Assembly (NCBI GenBank): GCA_032209605.1
Contig: JASFXZ010000040.1
Span: 1,426,001 to 1,490,000, forward strand
DNA length: 64,000 nt
Direction: 5' to 3'
Origin: Mactromeris polynyma
Lineage: Eukaryota; Mollusca; Bivalvia; Venerida; Mactridae
Shown: positions 12,623 through 24,309 of the stretch, piece after piece
Layout: the number at the start of each line of letters is the position of its first letter
How positions within the stretch are numbered: position 1 is the first letter of the stretch
Translations under genes and position numbers: made by a program
The notes under the pieces: generated by a model
The model's input: only the letters and a program-made list of their open reading frames with translations
Told to the model about the DNA's origin: nothing
Database searches by the model: none

Positions 12623-12885
12623 TCGGTGCAGCGGTACTAACATGGTTTTGCTATTTGAATATCAGTGTTGTGTAAACCAATCAAATTTACGTTAACCACC
12701 AAGGCAATTTCTCTTCAACCGAACAACGTTTGTAACCTTCACGCGGATTGGTTAACCTTTCGAAAAAGGGTACGTTACCTTACCTAAATCCACTGAATTT
12801 CGGTGCATTCACCGAAATCCATTTCGGATCTGGAGTGACCAGCAATAGTAACATCTCGGCATTGTTTATGTTGCACTAGATGTAT
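12623..12885 (+). repeat. TCGGCGCA-family repeat, diverged copy
   Basis: It has the same internal landmarks (CAATCAAATTTACGTTAACC, ACCGAAATCC, GGATCTGGAGTGACC). The left end is TCGGTGCAGC and the right end is lost. A matching copy stands at 46286 in U4. Confidence 0.55.
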
Positions 12886-13168
12886 TACTCTAAAATAAGA
12901 ATTAAAAAATCAAGAAAAAAACGAATAAATTGCAAAAAAATGAGGCACATATCTTTTTAATTCATTACTGTCTAACTAACTAAACTTCGAAATGCCGTTT
13001 TGAAGGTAAGTCCGAGTTTATTTCAGACGTATACTGTTCGGATCTTTTGCATTATAGATAAATAACATTTCTCAGACGCTGCGCCAGAGGTTGTTCTAAG
13101 TGCATACTGAATTTAACGCAAGTTCCGTACCATGATTGAATATGTCAGTTTAATATGTCAAGCCCCAT

Positions 13169-14247
13169 TTAGGAGCCTTTTGTTTGGAACCTGCTAACAA
13201 TCAAATACCATAAGTGTCTTATTGTCTGTGGAATGTCTACCCATGGCATTACAGCCATATACGGACAACTCATATTACCTACTTTATAACACTGTTCTGG
13301 CTTTTCAGCTCCCCAAATCACATCACTACCATAGCGGAACGGAGAATATTTTATGGAGTTCATTTTACTCGGCACAAGACCATACAAAAACACATCGTCG
13401 ATCCAAAAGAATTCCGTTGCCAACGATGCCTCGTACAGTTCTGGAATGACGTCATTGGAAATCACGACTGTAAACCCTTGGCAGAAATCTGGATACTTGG
13501 TCTTTCCTTTGAACGTGTCTGAATCCACATACCACTTTGAATCTTTATTTCGATGTATCCGTGAATTGTGTAAACGTCGACATGATATCTGTCTTGGAGT
13601 TTTCAAGAATTTGGGGACAAAGCTTTTCAAAAACTTGAATGTATTTACCACTATATCATCATCTACTTTCAATATCACATTCACATTTCTACATCTTTCA
13701 GTTAACCATTTATATGCCATTATACCTTTGTACGTGATATTCTTGTAATCATCAATAAAGTCCCCTTGCAAAATATCACCGTATTTTAGAAATTCTTTCT
13801 GCAGACTATTTTGCAGGGTGGTGTTCGTGACTTTTCCTAACAAGAACATTACTCTTACTGGTCCTAAATCTGGGAAGTATGAATTATTTGTCCATGTAGA
13901 TCTGATTGCTCGTCTTTTCTCCACGTTTACTGGAGCACTATGCTATGCACCATCAGTTTTAAATCTGGTGTCGATGAACATAGTGTTGGGTTTTCCAACT
14001 CGTATTTGAAATTCGGATGCAGAGATTTGACAGCAAGCTCCAGTCCGTCTGGTATGACACGTGCTTTACGTGTTGTCTTAGGTAGTTTGTCCGCCTTTAA
14101 AGTACTATGTGTGATGTCTCGTTTCGATACTCCAAAGGTATTCACATTTTGAGAGATGATTGAATATCTGCTAAAAACATATACAACAAACGCCACCAGA
14201 AACAACATATAAGCAGTATTTCGTAACGACCTCCGAATTTTTCTCAT
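13169..14247 (-). pseudogene. GT31 beta-1,3-galactosyltransferase-like, copy 1, frameshifted
   Basis: Two abutting frames make up one gene: 106 residues (14247-13927: short cytosolic start, membrane anchor, stem) and 251 residues (13924-13169: most of the Galactosyl_T domain). The break is at about 13,944-13,950, where GCTATGCACC replaces the GCACTATCACC of the other copies. The net loss of one base falls between the conserved LKLM and VNVEKRRAIRSTW. The rest is nearly identical to the intact copies, including KVDDDIVVN and FWIDDVFLYG. It also lacks the 5' exon seen upstream of copies 3 and 4, and the upstream in-frame ATG of those copies is ATA-like here. A recent pseudogene is the best reading. 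Confidence 0.8.
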
Positions 14248-15098
14248 TTTGAATAGTCGAGTTCTAATAGTAAGTATTTAATATTAAATTGAAATAACTG
14301 ATTTCTTCCTTGAAGATCAACCATGTGCCGAGGTCAATTGCTCACGTGGCTGAGAGATAATAGACGCACGGCAAAATGTGAATTTCATATTCCCTTTTTC
14401 TTTGTTGGCGAAAGTTTTTTCCTGAGCTAATTATTTGATTAACATCTGTTGTCAGAACATATGTTGCCTTCTTGATTGGGAAAAATATTATACATATTAT
14501 ATAGGGAAATTATTTCCAAACGTAAATTTAAACATTTTATCTTATACTAGAATAGTTTACGAGTTATGACAGTATTCTTCAATTTCCTCTCTTTTATTTA
14601 GTGCAAAATTTTCATTCTAACTAAACATCTTCTTGCTTCCAATTTGGTTTTATAAGTATCACAATTTAGTACATATAATACATAGTAAAAATCCGTAAAA
14701 TTGTACATTTCCAAAAGTTTAGGGTCTAATAAATCGTATTTTCCATCAAATGAAAACATTTTAACGGTTATGTCTGTTTTCTATCTGGCAAGTCCCAGAT
14801 TTTCACTGAATAACTCATAAGTTGTAAGTAAAAACTGTTCAGTCAAAAATGTCCATTCAGCGCTTCCGTAGACAGTGGGGAGGAATCTTTATTACCCAGT
14901 CTGAATTTGTTCAGGATGAAGTTTAAGTGAGTTAAATATTGGCTACTTGATTCTGGATTAAATATGAAGGATGGCCATCATACGTTTGATTTACGCACGG
15001 ACTTATTTTCCCATATTTCAATAATATTTTCAATCCTGATTTGTTCAAAGACTTAAACATGAGAAGAATAAACAAAATATATGTAGTGTTCTGATTTT

Positions 15099-15354
15099 TC
15101 GGCGCAGCCGTACTAACATGGCATTGCTATTTGCACATCAGTGTTGTGCAAACCAATCAAATTTTACGTTAACCACTAAACCAACTTCTCTTCAACCGAA
15201 CAACGTTTGTAACATTGACGCGGATTGCTTAACCTTCCGATAAGGGGTACTATACCTTATCAAAATCCATTTAGGATCTGGAGTGAACAGCAATCGTAAC
15301 TTCTCGGCAATTTTAAATGTTGCACAACAGATCTTAACCTTCAAATTGAGGCGA
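15099..15354 (+). repeat. TCGGCGCA-family repeat
   Basis: It begins TCGGCGCAGCCGTACTAAC and ends near GAGGCGACC (a decayed GCGCCGACC). Its duplicate is at 21335 in U3. Confidence 0.6.
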
Positions 15355-15901
15355 CCATCTTTTTTCTAGATACATGTATTTCTTGTTATAACTTCGTTAC
15401 TTACGATCACAGTGTGCAAGTGAATACATTCCATTTTCTAAGTACTCGTGAACTACTAATGTTGTTTATTCGTATTATGATGTCAGTTGATAATCAAGTT
15501 AAATGCACCTAGTGATCCGTATCTGCACAAATGTTGACTGACTGAAAAATTAATTTTCGTAAGGTTACAAAGTTCATAAAAAGAATGAAACAACAGGTCC
15601 ACTCTGAATAGAGCTAGTCCAATTCTATTACACATATTTGACTACAAATGACAAATACGATACTCTCTGCTATTGACAGTAGTCCAGTATAAAAACTACA
15701 GGTGAAAAGGATTGACGTCATCGAAGTGTTCAACAAACAATAAGAGACTGTATAATTAAAATGTGTATTTTATATGGTAATCGAAACAAGTCGATAGTAC
15801 GGTGAACACAAATTTCAAAGTTTATTTTTTTGCTCTGGCAATAGTGATAATTGCTGAATTCGATAACTCACGCTTCAACAGTTTGGTAATTTGTCGATAT
15901 A

Positions 15902-16444
15902 GGGCGAATTTGTTTGTACCAAACCGGTTTGAATCCAAAACTGGTTTGTCAAACCTTTCATTTGTTTTAACTAACTTCTTTCAAACTAAAACAAGTTTCT
16001 GTATTAATAACAAATCTTAAACTGGTTAATCAAACTGACCGAACTACCTCCAAGTGTGTTTGTCTGGTTTGATTTATCCGAATAATCGTATACTAGTTAA
16101 ACAAAATGGTGGACTGATTTTATGGCGGGTGACCGTGCCACTCATATGTGGGGCAATGTTTAAAAATAAATGTTTCTTTGCTACATGGGAACCTGGTTTT
16201 AAAATTGTCCACTCTGTTACGTTGCAAAATAGACGTTTTAAAGTTCTTAACTCTGATTTTCTTATCACGCACCAATCTGTCTGCAATCTCGCACAATCAA
16301 AATCACGTGGGCCAGTTTTCATAGACTAAACCATCTGTTTGTTTGCAGACCAATCTTAATCATAACTGGTTTAAGTTTTTCAACCAAACTACAACAAAAC
16401 TGAAACCTCAAACCTGAACCAGGATTTGCAAAACAAATTCGCCC
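15902..16444. mobile_element. PIF/Harbinger-like MITE with ATA target duplication
   Basis: The ends are GGGCGAATTTGTTT and its inverse AAACAAATTCGCCC, flanked by ATA at 15899-15901 and 16445-16447. The paralogous site in U3 (near 22,132, GACATAGTAAC) lacks the 543 bases and has a single ATA. A 3-bp duplication with GGG-starting termini fits PIF/Harbinger (family knowledge). The interior has short inverted AAACCGGTTTG/AACTGGTTT motifs. A 91-codon frame at 16054-16329 is not recognisable and is likely spurious. Confidence 0.75.
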
Positions 16445-18037
16445 ATAGTAACATATTGCTGTCGCCTTAAAACATTGTTAGCTTATTTGTAATACTGATA
16501 TGTCTGTAGTTGAGTTGCGAGTATGATAACAGTATGGTAGTGCTTTTTGTGTTTGGTATGATCGATAGAAACGTCAGTTGACATAGAATGACCAGCTCTA
16601 TTAAACTTCAAACTATTGCTTTATTTTAGATCTGAAAATCTACTTGAATTTAGATAAGTTCTACACGAACAATGCACATATATACCAGTCAAAACACATT
16701 GACTTTGCTGAACTCTTAAGATCTAGTCTATACTAACGAGACTAATAATGAAACACTGAAATAGTGTTAAACAGTATGATCCGCCAAACGGTCCGCTAAA
16801 TAGGGATTGTTCAGAACCTGTTGAAGTTATTGTAAAAAGCATCACAGTTCAATTATCAGTATATCATGAGATACTTTAAAACACTTTGGGCTATGATGCT
16901 GACTTCGGTTAGATTTTCATCGTCTGCCAAGCACTGGAACTAGCTTTCGCTAAAACATCCTAGCGGCAAGTTAATAAAAAAGGTTAGCATTATTACGTTC
17001 AGTGTGGGAAGAAGAAATTGTTAATAGCAACAACACTTTGATCTATGGTAAATGTAACTGAATATTTGTTCATGTTAATTTGTCATGCGTTCAGCGAATA
17101 TTCCGATTGTCACATGTTTTCGCGATGTAAGCAATCTCATCATTTGCATTGTTGTGATTTTAACCCACGTTTTGTGTATGACCGACGCCAGAAGTGTTCA
17201 AGGTTTGAAATACTTATATATTTAACAAATAACGCAGTTTGTGAAACAGAAAATATGCTTTTAATAACGGCAAAGGTCAACAATGTTATGATTCATATAA
17301 CAATATATTGTTGTCGCCTTAAAAATGAGGCGGCGTGTATACACAGAGAAGAGCATGTATTCATGTATGCAATAACCATTTCAAACAAAATACATACAAT
17401 ATAGCACAACTATAAATTCTTACTGTAAAGTATAAAATTGCGTGTTTGACTAACAATACTATTGCATTTTAGTGTAAAACCGGATTTTACCGAGTTACAA
17501 AAATAAAATATATATTATTTAATATTGGCCGATGTGGCAATACAACGGGTGTCCTCTATGGCGACAATGATAGAGCTGAATATGAACGTGTTCCGTAACG
17601 TAGATTCTGTTTAATCAGATTAATTATAGGAAAGTCGATTCATAACATTTTATTTAAATTGTCAACAAATTCAATACTGATACAAAACTCTTATCATATC
17701 CTCTGTTTACACTGAAGCCCAAACACTTGTAGATCTTTTGTTCTGCATTATGAAAAATTGGGAACTATATAATTGAAAAATGTGTTATTTATTTTTTAAA
17801 TAATTTACTAGATCTATAGCTTTAAAAAAAGAATTACATAGCATTGAAAAACACACACTGTATAACTAACTAAACTTCGAAATGTCAATGTCGAGGTAAG
17901 TCCGAGTTTGTTTCATTTGTATTATGTTCGGATCTTTTGCACTAAAGACAAATTTCGTTCCTCAGACGCTGCGTCAGAGATTGTCATAGCGTAAGTTCCG
18001 TACCATGAACATGTCAGCTAATTATGTCAAGTCCCAT
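16445..18037. other. U2 spacer, no gene seen
   Basis: AT-rich spacer shared with U3. It contains the uninterrupted sequence GCACTGGAACTAGC (about 16931-16944), the empty target of the 2.36-kb transposon. A 119-codon frame at 17045-17404 recurs truncated at 25100-25354 but resembles no family. Confidence 0.5.
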
Positions 18038-19117
18038 TTAGGAGCCTTTTGTTTGAAAAGTGCTCACAATCAAATACCATAAGTGTCTTATTGTCTGTGG
18101 AATGTCTACCCATGGCATTACAGCCAAATACGGACAACTCTTATTACCTAATTTATAACACTGTTCTGGCTTTTCAGCTCCCCAAATCACATCACTACCA
18201 TAGCGGAACGGAGAATATTTTATGGAGTTCACTTTACTCGGCACAAGACCATACAAAAACACATCGTCGATCCAAAAGAATTCCGTTGCCAACGATGCCT
18301 CGTACAGTTCTGGAATGACGTCATTGGAAATCACGACTGTAAACCCTTGGCAGAAATCTGGATACTTGGTCTTTCCTTTGAACGTGTCCGAATCCACATA
18401 CCACTTTGAATCTTTATTTCGAAATATCTGTGAATTGTGTAAACGTCGACATGATATATGTCTTGGAGTTTTCAAGAATTCGGGGACAAAGCTTTTCAAA
18501 AACTTGAATGTATTTACCACTATATCATCATCTACTTTCAATATCACATTCACATTTCTACATCTTTCAGTTAACCATTTATATGCCATTATACCTTTGT
18601 ACGTGATATTCTTGTAATCATCAATAAAGTCCCCTTGCAAAATATCACCGTATTTAAGAAATTCTTTCTGCAGACTATTTTGCAGGGTGGTGTTCGTGAC
18701 TTTTCCTAACAAGAACATTACTCTTACAGGTCCTAAATCCGGGAAGTATGAATTATTTGTCCATGTAGATCTGATTGCTCGTCTTTTCTCCACGTTTACT
18801 GGAGCACTATGTACTATCACCATCAGTTTTAAATCTGGTGTCGATGAACACAGTGTTGGGTTTTCCAGCTCGTATTTGAAATTCGGATGCAGAGATTTGA
18901 CAGCAAGCTCCAGTCCGTCTGGTATGACACGTGGTTTACTTGTTTTCTTAGGTAGTTTGTCCGCCTTTAAAGTACTATGTGTGATGTCTTGCTTCGATAC
19001 TCCAAAGATATTCACGTTTTGAGTGATGATTGCATAACTGCGAAGTACATATACAACACACGCCACCAGAAACAATATATAAGCAGTATTTCGTAACGAC
19101 CTCCGAATTTTTCTCAT
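18038..19117 (-). CDS. GT31 beta-1,3-galactosyltransferase-like, copy 2
   Basis: The intact 359-residue frame is a type II Golgi membrane protein. It has about 10 cytosolic residues rich in Arg/Lys, a membrane anchor at ~11-32, a stem to ~95, then the Galactosyl_T (GT31) domain. Landmarks are LKLMVIVHSA and KRRAIRSTW (~97-119), the DXD metal/UDP-sugar motif VDDD (195-198) in LKVDDDIVVN, and WIDDVFLYG (282-290), the family's E/D-D-V-x-x-G signature. N-glycosylation sequons are at 121, 142 and 170. The role inferred from the family is transfer of a galactose or N-acetylhexosamine in beta-1,3 linkage onto a glycan; acceptor unknown. The coding sequence is one exon. Relative to copies 3 and 4 the first ATG is ATA, so the start moves ten codons in. 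The 5' exon and promoter region are missing upstream, so expression is doubtful. Confidence 0.85.
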   Translation of the reverse strand: MRKIRRSLRNTAYILFLVACVVYVLRSYAIITQNVNIFGVSKQDITHSTLKADKLPKKTSKPRVIPDGLELAVKSLHPNFKYELENPTLCSSTPDLKLMVIVHSAPVNVEKRRAIRSTWTNNSYFPDLGPVRVMFLLGKVTNTTLQNSLQKEFLKYGDILQGDFIDDYKNITYKGIMAYKWLTERCRNVNVILKVDDDIVVNTFKFLKSFVPEFLKTPRHISCRRLHNSQIFRNKDSKWYVDSDTFKGKTKYPDFCQGFTVVISNDVIPELYEASLATEFFWIDDVFLYGLVPSKVNSIKYSPFRYGSDVIWGAEKPEQCYKLGNKSCPYLAVMPWVDIPQTIRHLWYLIVSTFQTKGS

Positions 19118-19351
19118 TTTGAATAGTCGAGTTCTATTAGTAAGTATTTAATCTTAAATTGAAATAACTGATTTCTTCCTTGAAGATCAACCACGTGCCG
19201 AGGTATATTGCTCACGTGGCTGAGAGAAATAGACGCACGGCAAAATGTGAATTTCATATTCCCTTTTTCTTTGATGGCGAAAGTTTTTTCCTGAACTAAT
19301 TATTTGATTAACATCTGTTGTCAGAACATATGTTGCCTTCTTGATTGGGAA

Positions 19352-20735
19352 AACATGTTCGATAGGATGAATAGAACATATTTATGGTAGAAATTATTAA
19401 ATGAAAACGTAAGCTCGAAATTTGTGACAGCTTTTAAATGCATTTGTATGATACAGTTAGATCCTATTTTCTCTGTAATAATACCAAATCGGAATACATC
19501 AAATCAAATATAGGAGTAAAACAGGGTGACCCAGCTAGTAGTTTGTTGTGCCTCATAATTTAAATAACATCAACTGTAACATAAATGGCATTCTTCAAAT
19601 AGGCGGTCGTATTCCCACATGATCCAAAATCATTACAATCGATGCTAAATGACATAGCACAATGGGAACTACGCCTAAATGTTAATAAAACAAAAATAAT
19701 GATCTTTAAGAATGGTCGTCATACTCATCCTGACTTCTATCTTTCTAATTCATAAGTCGAAGTAGTTAAATCATTTAGATATTTAGGATTACATCTATAT
19801 AAAAACAGTAACTGGAATCGTACATAAAAAGCATAGCACAGCATTCATCATTTGCACTTCATAATCTATTAGCTGTCTACAATCAATTAGATTTACCAAT
19901 ATGACAGCTAATAATTTGATTCAATTGTTGCACCTGTTTTAAATTATGAGGCTGAAATCTGGGGACATCATGAAGCAACAGACATTGAAACTGCTCACTC
20001 TAAATTTTGTCGAAAAATACTATGTGTCACAAAATCTACTAACCTCAACGCAATTGACCGAGAAATCGGTCGAACTCCAATGTATATTAGAAGAAAATTT
20101 ATAATAATTAAACATTGGTTAAAATATTAAAGTTAAATAACCGGTCATTGTAATTCAAATCATATAAGTAAGTAAATATTTTATTATAGTGACATGTGTT
20201 AAGGCATCTCAGTATAAACATAAATACAAAACGTGTACATAAACCCGGCCCAATGGGCCTACAAGTCACTTTATAAATATAGTATCTTAATCACCGATCA
20301 TTTATATGAATAACTGTAAAAAATAAATAAACAAATGTTAAATAGTAAACAATATAAATACAATGAGTCTTGGCTGGGTTAACATGATATGATTTAAACT
20401 TTGTTCAACTGGTAATAAAATAATTGTACTAAATGATTCGTTAAACTTATAATGTCTTAAATTTCGGTAAAGTTCACAAAAGATATCAAAATCAACCTAA
20501 ATATCAAAGAATTTGTAATAATTGTAACTTAAAAATGATAGAAAATGAATAACACTTTTTACTTATTTGTCCAAAATACGGAAATCTTAGTATTCAATTC
20601 TTTAAACGTATCATACGCAGCTTTCCGTACCTTTTAGCTGGCTTATCGCAGTGGATTATATCCATTGAAAATTACCCGAAAATCGATATCGAGTTTCCAG
20701 CTCTACCAGAAAACAATTTTGATCAATATATTATA
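19352..20735 (+). mobile_element. Non-LTR retrotransposon (LINE) 3' fragment, decayed
   Basis: Plus-strand pieces of reverse transcriptase and the C-terminal region can be read across frameshifts and stops: SNIGVKQGDPASS (19,500s), MLNDIAQWELRLNVNKTKIM then SFRYLGLHLY (19,640-19,800), VLNYEAEIWGHHEA and HSKFCRKIL (19,940-20,020), and near the end a CNNC...HFLLICPKYGNL finger. It sits exactly between sequences that adjoin at 14,480 in U1/U2, so it entered at or created that junction. About 20,160-20,440 is a nested insertion. Confidence 0.75.
20160..20440 (-). repeat. Retroelement 3' end nested in the LINE
   Basis: The LINE protein reading stops at ~20,130 and resumes near 20,460. The sequence between, read on the minus strand, contains GTAGGCCCATTGGGCCGGG and ends in A/T-rich ATAATAAAATATTTACTTAC, the look of a SINE or LINE tail inserted backwards. 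Boundaries are approximate. Confidence 0.45.
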
Positions 20736-21334
20736 TAGGGAAATTATTTTCAAACGTAAATTTAAACATTTTATCTTAATACTAAAATAGTTTACGAGTT
20801 ATGACAGTATTCTTCAATTTCCTCTCTTTTATTTAGTGCAAAATTGTTCATTCTAACTAAACATCTTCTTGCTTCCAATTTGGTTTTATAAGTATCACAA
20901 TTTAGTACATAGAATACATAGTAAAAATCCGTAAAATTGTACATTTCAAAAAGTTTAGGGGCTAATAAATCGTATTTTCCATCAAATGAAAACATTTTAA
21001 CGGTTATGTCTGTTTTCTATCTGGCAAGTCCCAGATTTTCACTGAATAACTCATAAGTTGTAAGTAAAAACTGTTTAGTCAAACATGTCCATTCAGCGCT
21101 TCCGTAGACAGTGGGGAGGAATCTTTATTACCCAGTCTGAATTTGTTCAGGATGAAGTTTAAGTGAGTTAAATATTGGCTACTTGATTCTGGATTAAATA
21201 TGAAGGATGGCCATCATACGTTTGATTTACGCACGGACTTATTTTCCCATATTTCAATAATATTTTCAATCCTGATTTGTTCAAAGACTTAAACAGGATA
21301 AGAATAAACAAAATATATGTAGTGTTCTGATTTT

Positions 21335-21590
21335 TCGGCGCAGCCGTACTAACATGGCTTTGCTATTTGCACATCAGTGTTGTGCAAATCAATCAAATTT
21401 TACGTTAACCACTAAACCAACTTCTCTTCAACCGAACAACGTTTGTAACATTGACGCGGATTGCTTAACCTTCCGATAAGGGGTACGTTACCTTACCAAA
21501 ATCCATTTTGGATCTGGAGTGAACAGCAATCGTAACTTCTCGGCAATTTTAAATGTTGCACAACAGATCTTAACCTTCAAATTGAGGCGA
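21335..21590 (+). repeat. TCGGCGCA-family repeat
   Basis: Duplicate of 15099-15354 with a handful of substitutions; begins TCGGCGCAGCCGTACTAAC. Confidence 0.6.
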
Positions 21591-22679
21591 CCATCTTTTT
21601 TCTAGATACATGTATTTCTTGTTATAACTTCGTTACTTACGATCACAGTGTGCAAGTGAATACATTCCATTTTCTAAGTACTCGTGAACTACTAATGTTG
21701 TTTATTCGTATTATGATGTCAGTTGATCAAGTTAAATGCACCTATGTGATCCGTATCTGCACAAATGTTGACTGACTGAAAAAATAATTTTCGTAAGGTT
21801 ACAAAGTTCATAAAAAGAATGAAACAACAGGTCCACTCTGTATAGAGCTAGTCCAATTCTATTACACATATTTGACTACAAAATGACAAATACGATACTC
21901 TCTGCTATTGACAGTAGTCCAGTATAAAAACTATAGGTGAAAAGGATTTACGTCATCGAAGTGTTCAACAAACAATAAGAGACTGTATACTTAAAATGTG
22001 TATTTTATATGGTAATCGAAACAAGTCGATAGTACGGTGAACACAAATTTCAAAGTTTATTTTTTTGCTCTGGCAATAGTGATAATTGCTGAATTCGATA
22101 ACTCACGCTTCAACAGTTTGGTAGTTTATCGACATAGTAACATATTGCTGTCGCCTTAAAACATTGTTAGCTTATTTGTAATACTGATATGTCTGTTGTT
22201 GAGTTGCGAGTATGATAACAGTATGGTAGTGATTTTTGTGTTTGGTATGATCGATAGAAACGTCAGTTGACAAAGAATGACCAGCTCTATTAAAACTTCA
22301 AACTATCGCTTTATTTTAGATCTGAAAATCTACACGAATAATGCACATATATACCAGTCAAAACACATTGACTTTGCTGAACTCTTAAGATCTAGTCTAT
22401 ACTTACGAGACTAATAATGAAACACTGAAATAGTGTTAAACAGTATGATCCGCCAAACGATCCGCTAAATAGGGATTGTTCAGAACCTGTAGAAGTTATT
22501 GTAAAAAGCATCACAGTTCAATTATCAGTATATCATGAGAAACTTCAAAACACTTTGGGCTATGATGCTGACTTCGGTTAGATTTTCATCGTCTGCCAAG
22601 CACTGGAACCACTGGTATGCAACGATGTCAATCGTGATGCAGTTCTAAACGACGACGCGTCATCGATTCGCAACGAAAA

Positions 22680-24309
22680 ATGTCATCGTTTCTCTCCTGT
22701 TATGAGAACACATCTCGGTAAGTATGTATCTTATGTTGTTTTTAAAACAGAGCAAATGTTTCTTCTTCGTTTTTCAGCCAGGGTATGAACCACGGTGCAT
22801 GTCTATGTCCTTCAGTATTTATTTCGGCTACACTAGTACGAGTGAAATTGGTATTTTGTCATATTATCGTTTAGAATCGTTTACTTTGGAGTGTATTTTA
22901 TCATTGCAGTTCAATGGCTTAAAAACATACATTTTAATCACAACTTTGATTTTCTCAGTATAGCATGTCCATATAATGCCACAACAACTAATTTCACACA
23001 AAACTAACGCCTGGTAACTGTATATTTTACGATTAAGTTTTCTTCGCATGTCATGATTTCTCGCAGAGTGTGTCATGATGTCTCAACGAAATCGGATTTT
23101 GTGTAATGATCTCTAAACGAAAGCATTAATGCAAATGGAATAGTTTCTAAGCGTTTTTAATTTTGTTTCAGGATAAAAAGCGATCAATTACGAATCTCTG
23201 TAAAATGGTAAGAGCGTACACATATTCTTGAATTTAATGTGTTTCACTTTATATAAATTTTAAGAATGAATTGCTTATTTTATCATATTTGATGCAAATC
23301 TTCTGTCTACAATCGACGATCAGAATTCCATTCCCTAAACTAGAGTAATAAGTCCAGAGTTACCTAGCGCTGACAGGAATACTCCTTTTACCACTGTTAT
23401 CCAAATTGTTCCTTCCCAGTCCAGTGTGCACAATGACCACCATGGATGCATTTGTATACGTTGCACTTGCATGCATCATTTCGGCATCAAACGCCATGAA
23501 ATTGTTTACCGGCGGACTACTAACGTTTGCTTGCATCCTTACTGGACACATCGTGCGAGATGGTTTTGATAATTTAATGTCATATACAGACCTGGGATCA
23601 AATACAATTCCATTTATCACAACCAGTGCATTTCTCGGCTCCGCTGCAAGCGACTGACAGTTTTCCCACTTCAAAAGTAATTGGAGGCGAATTACTTCTC
23701 AGTGACCGTAGCCAGCTGACCCCGATTTCAATTCTGGATTGCTATACAAATAGTGATTCAAACACGTAAAAGAATCTAAGTGGAAATTGATTGACCGGAA
23801 CACATATTGATTATAATACATTTATAAGTATAGCTTATTTCGCATAAGTGGTCTACACACAAAACAATGTAATTTCTATACACATATAAAATATATGAGT
23901 TTTTATAGAATGGTACTTCTATTAATTTTTAATTGGGGATTCTTTATTGATACACAAATAAAATTTGTTTTGTTTTGTTTAAATCATTTAAGTTAAATGA
24001 GTTGCGCATCATATTATCGATCTTAAGACCACTTTGTTGTATACACTTGCATCGACTTGTTTCGCTATTTTTCTCTGTTTCAGGATCACCGATTTAAATG
24101 CAGCTTTTGCGACATATGGAATGACAGCACAGAGAGGGCAGTAAGGCATTGTATACGTTATCATAAACATGAAAAAGTGTCATTTCTGCAGTTTTTAATA
24201 TGTGATGGCAAAGTGAAGTTTAAATCACGTTCTTTTACGTGTTTGGTAGAATGTGATCATAACAATGTGTTTCTCAATAAACATACTGGTAAGCTAATTA
24301 TTCCAATAG
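22680..24309 (+). CDS. Spliced zinc-finger gene start inside the transposon (partial)
   Basis: Four exons with matching phases can be read. 22680-22717 begins with an ATG that lies inside the left TIR (MSSFLSCYENTS, donor CTCG|GTAAGT). Next come 22778-22850 (TTTTCAG|CCAG...AAATTG|GTATTT), 23172-23207 (TTTCAG|GATAAA...AAAATG|GTAAGA) and 24084-24309 (GTTTCAG|GATCAC...CAATAG|GTAAGG). Joined they are open for 124 codons and end in a donor, so more exons are expected but none is visible. The last exon encodes a C2H2 finger, FKCSFCDIW with C-x2-C-x12-H-x4-H, then a basic/hydrophobic stretch (VSFLQFLICDGKVKFKSRSF). C2H2 fingers of this style begin several predicted invertebrate proteins of unknown role. 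It could be the 5' half of a transposase gene whose catalytic part was deleted, or a captured host exon set. Confidence 0.45.
23208..24083. other. Intron within the transposon, no supported gene
   Basis: It contains opposing frames at 23360-23674 (minus, 104 codons) and 23406-23657 (plus, 83 codons, hydrophobic). Neither resembles a known family and they overlap on opposite strands, so at most one is real. Confidence 0.35.

Larger units (their letters stand above)
11070..14470. repeat. Segmental unit U1 (GT31 array)
   Basis: From TAGTAATAAAAGTAAAATTG onward the sequence matches 44,525-48,110 (U4) almost collinearly, including two TCGGCGCA repeats, the AT-rich spacer and the GT31 gene. The match to U4 ends upstream of the gene near 14,460 at ...CAGAACATATG. 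There U1 joins TTGCCTTCTTG, as does U2, and the 5' exon present in U3 and U4 is missing. Confidence 0.75.
14480..19350. repeat. Segmental unit U2 (GT31 array)
   Basis: Collinear with U3 (20,740-27,270) from TATATAGGGAAATTATTT through the GT31 gene. It differs by one MITE present only here (15902-16444) and one 2.36-kb transposon present only in U3. Confidence 0.75.

Noticed and set aside
13353..13748. Plus-strand ORFs of 70-131 codons opposite each GT31 gene
   Set aside because: Antisense shadows, repeated in all four copies because the genes are duplicated; the minus strand has clear family motifs.
16054..16329. 91-codon ORF inside the Harbinger-like MITE
   Set aside because: Open on both strands, lies in a non-autonomous element, no family resemblance.
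23360..23674. 104-codon minus-strand ORF in the transposon as a gene
   Set aside because: No recognisable domain, opposite to the inferred gene and overlapping another equally weak frame.
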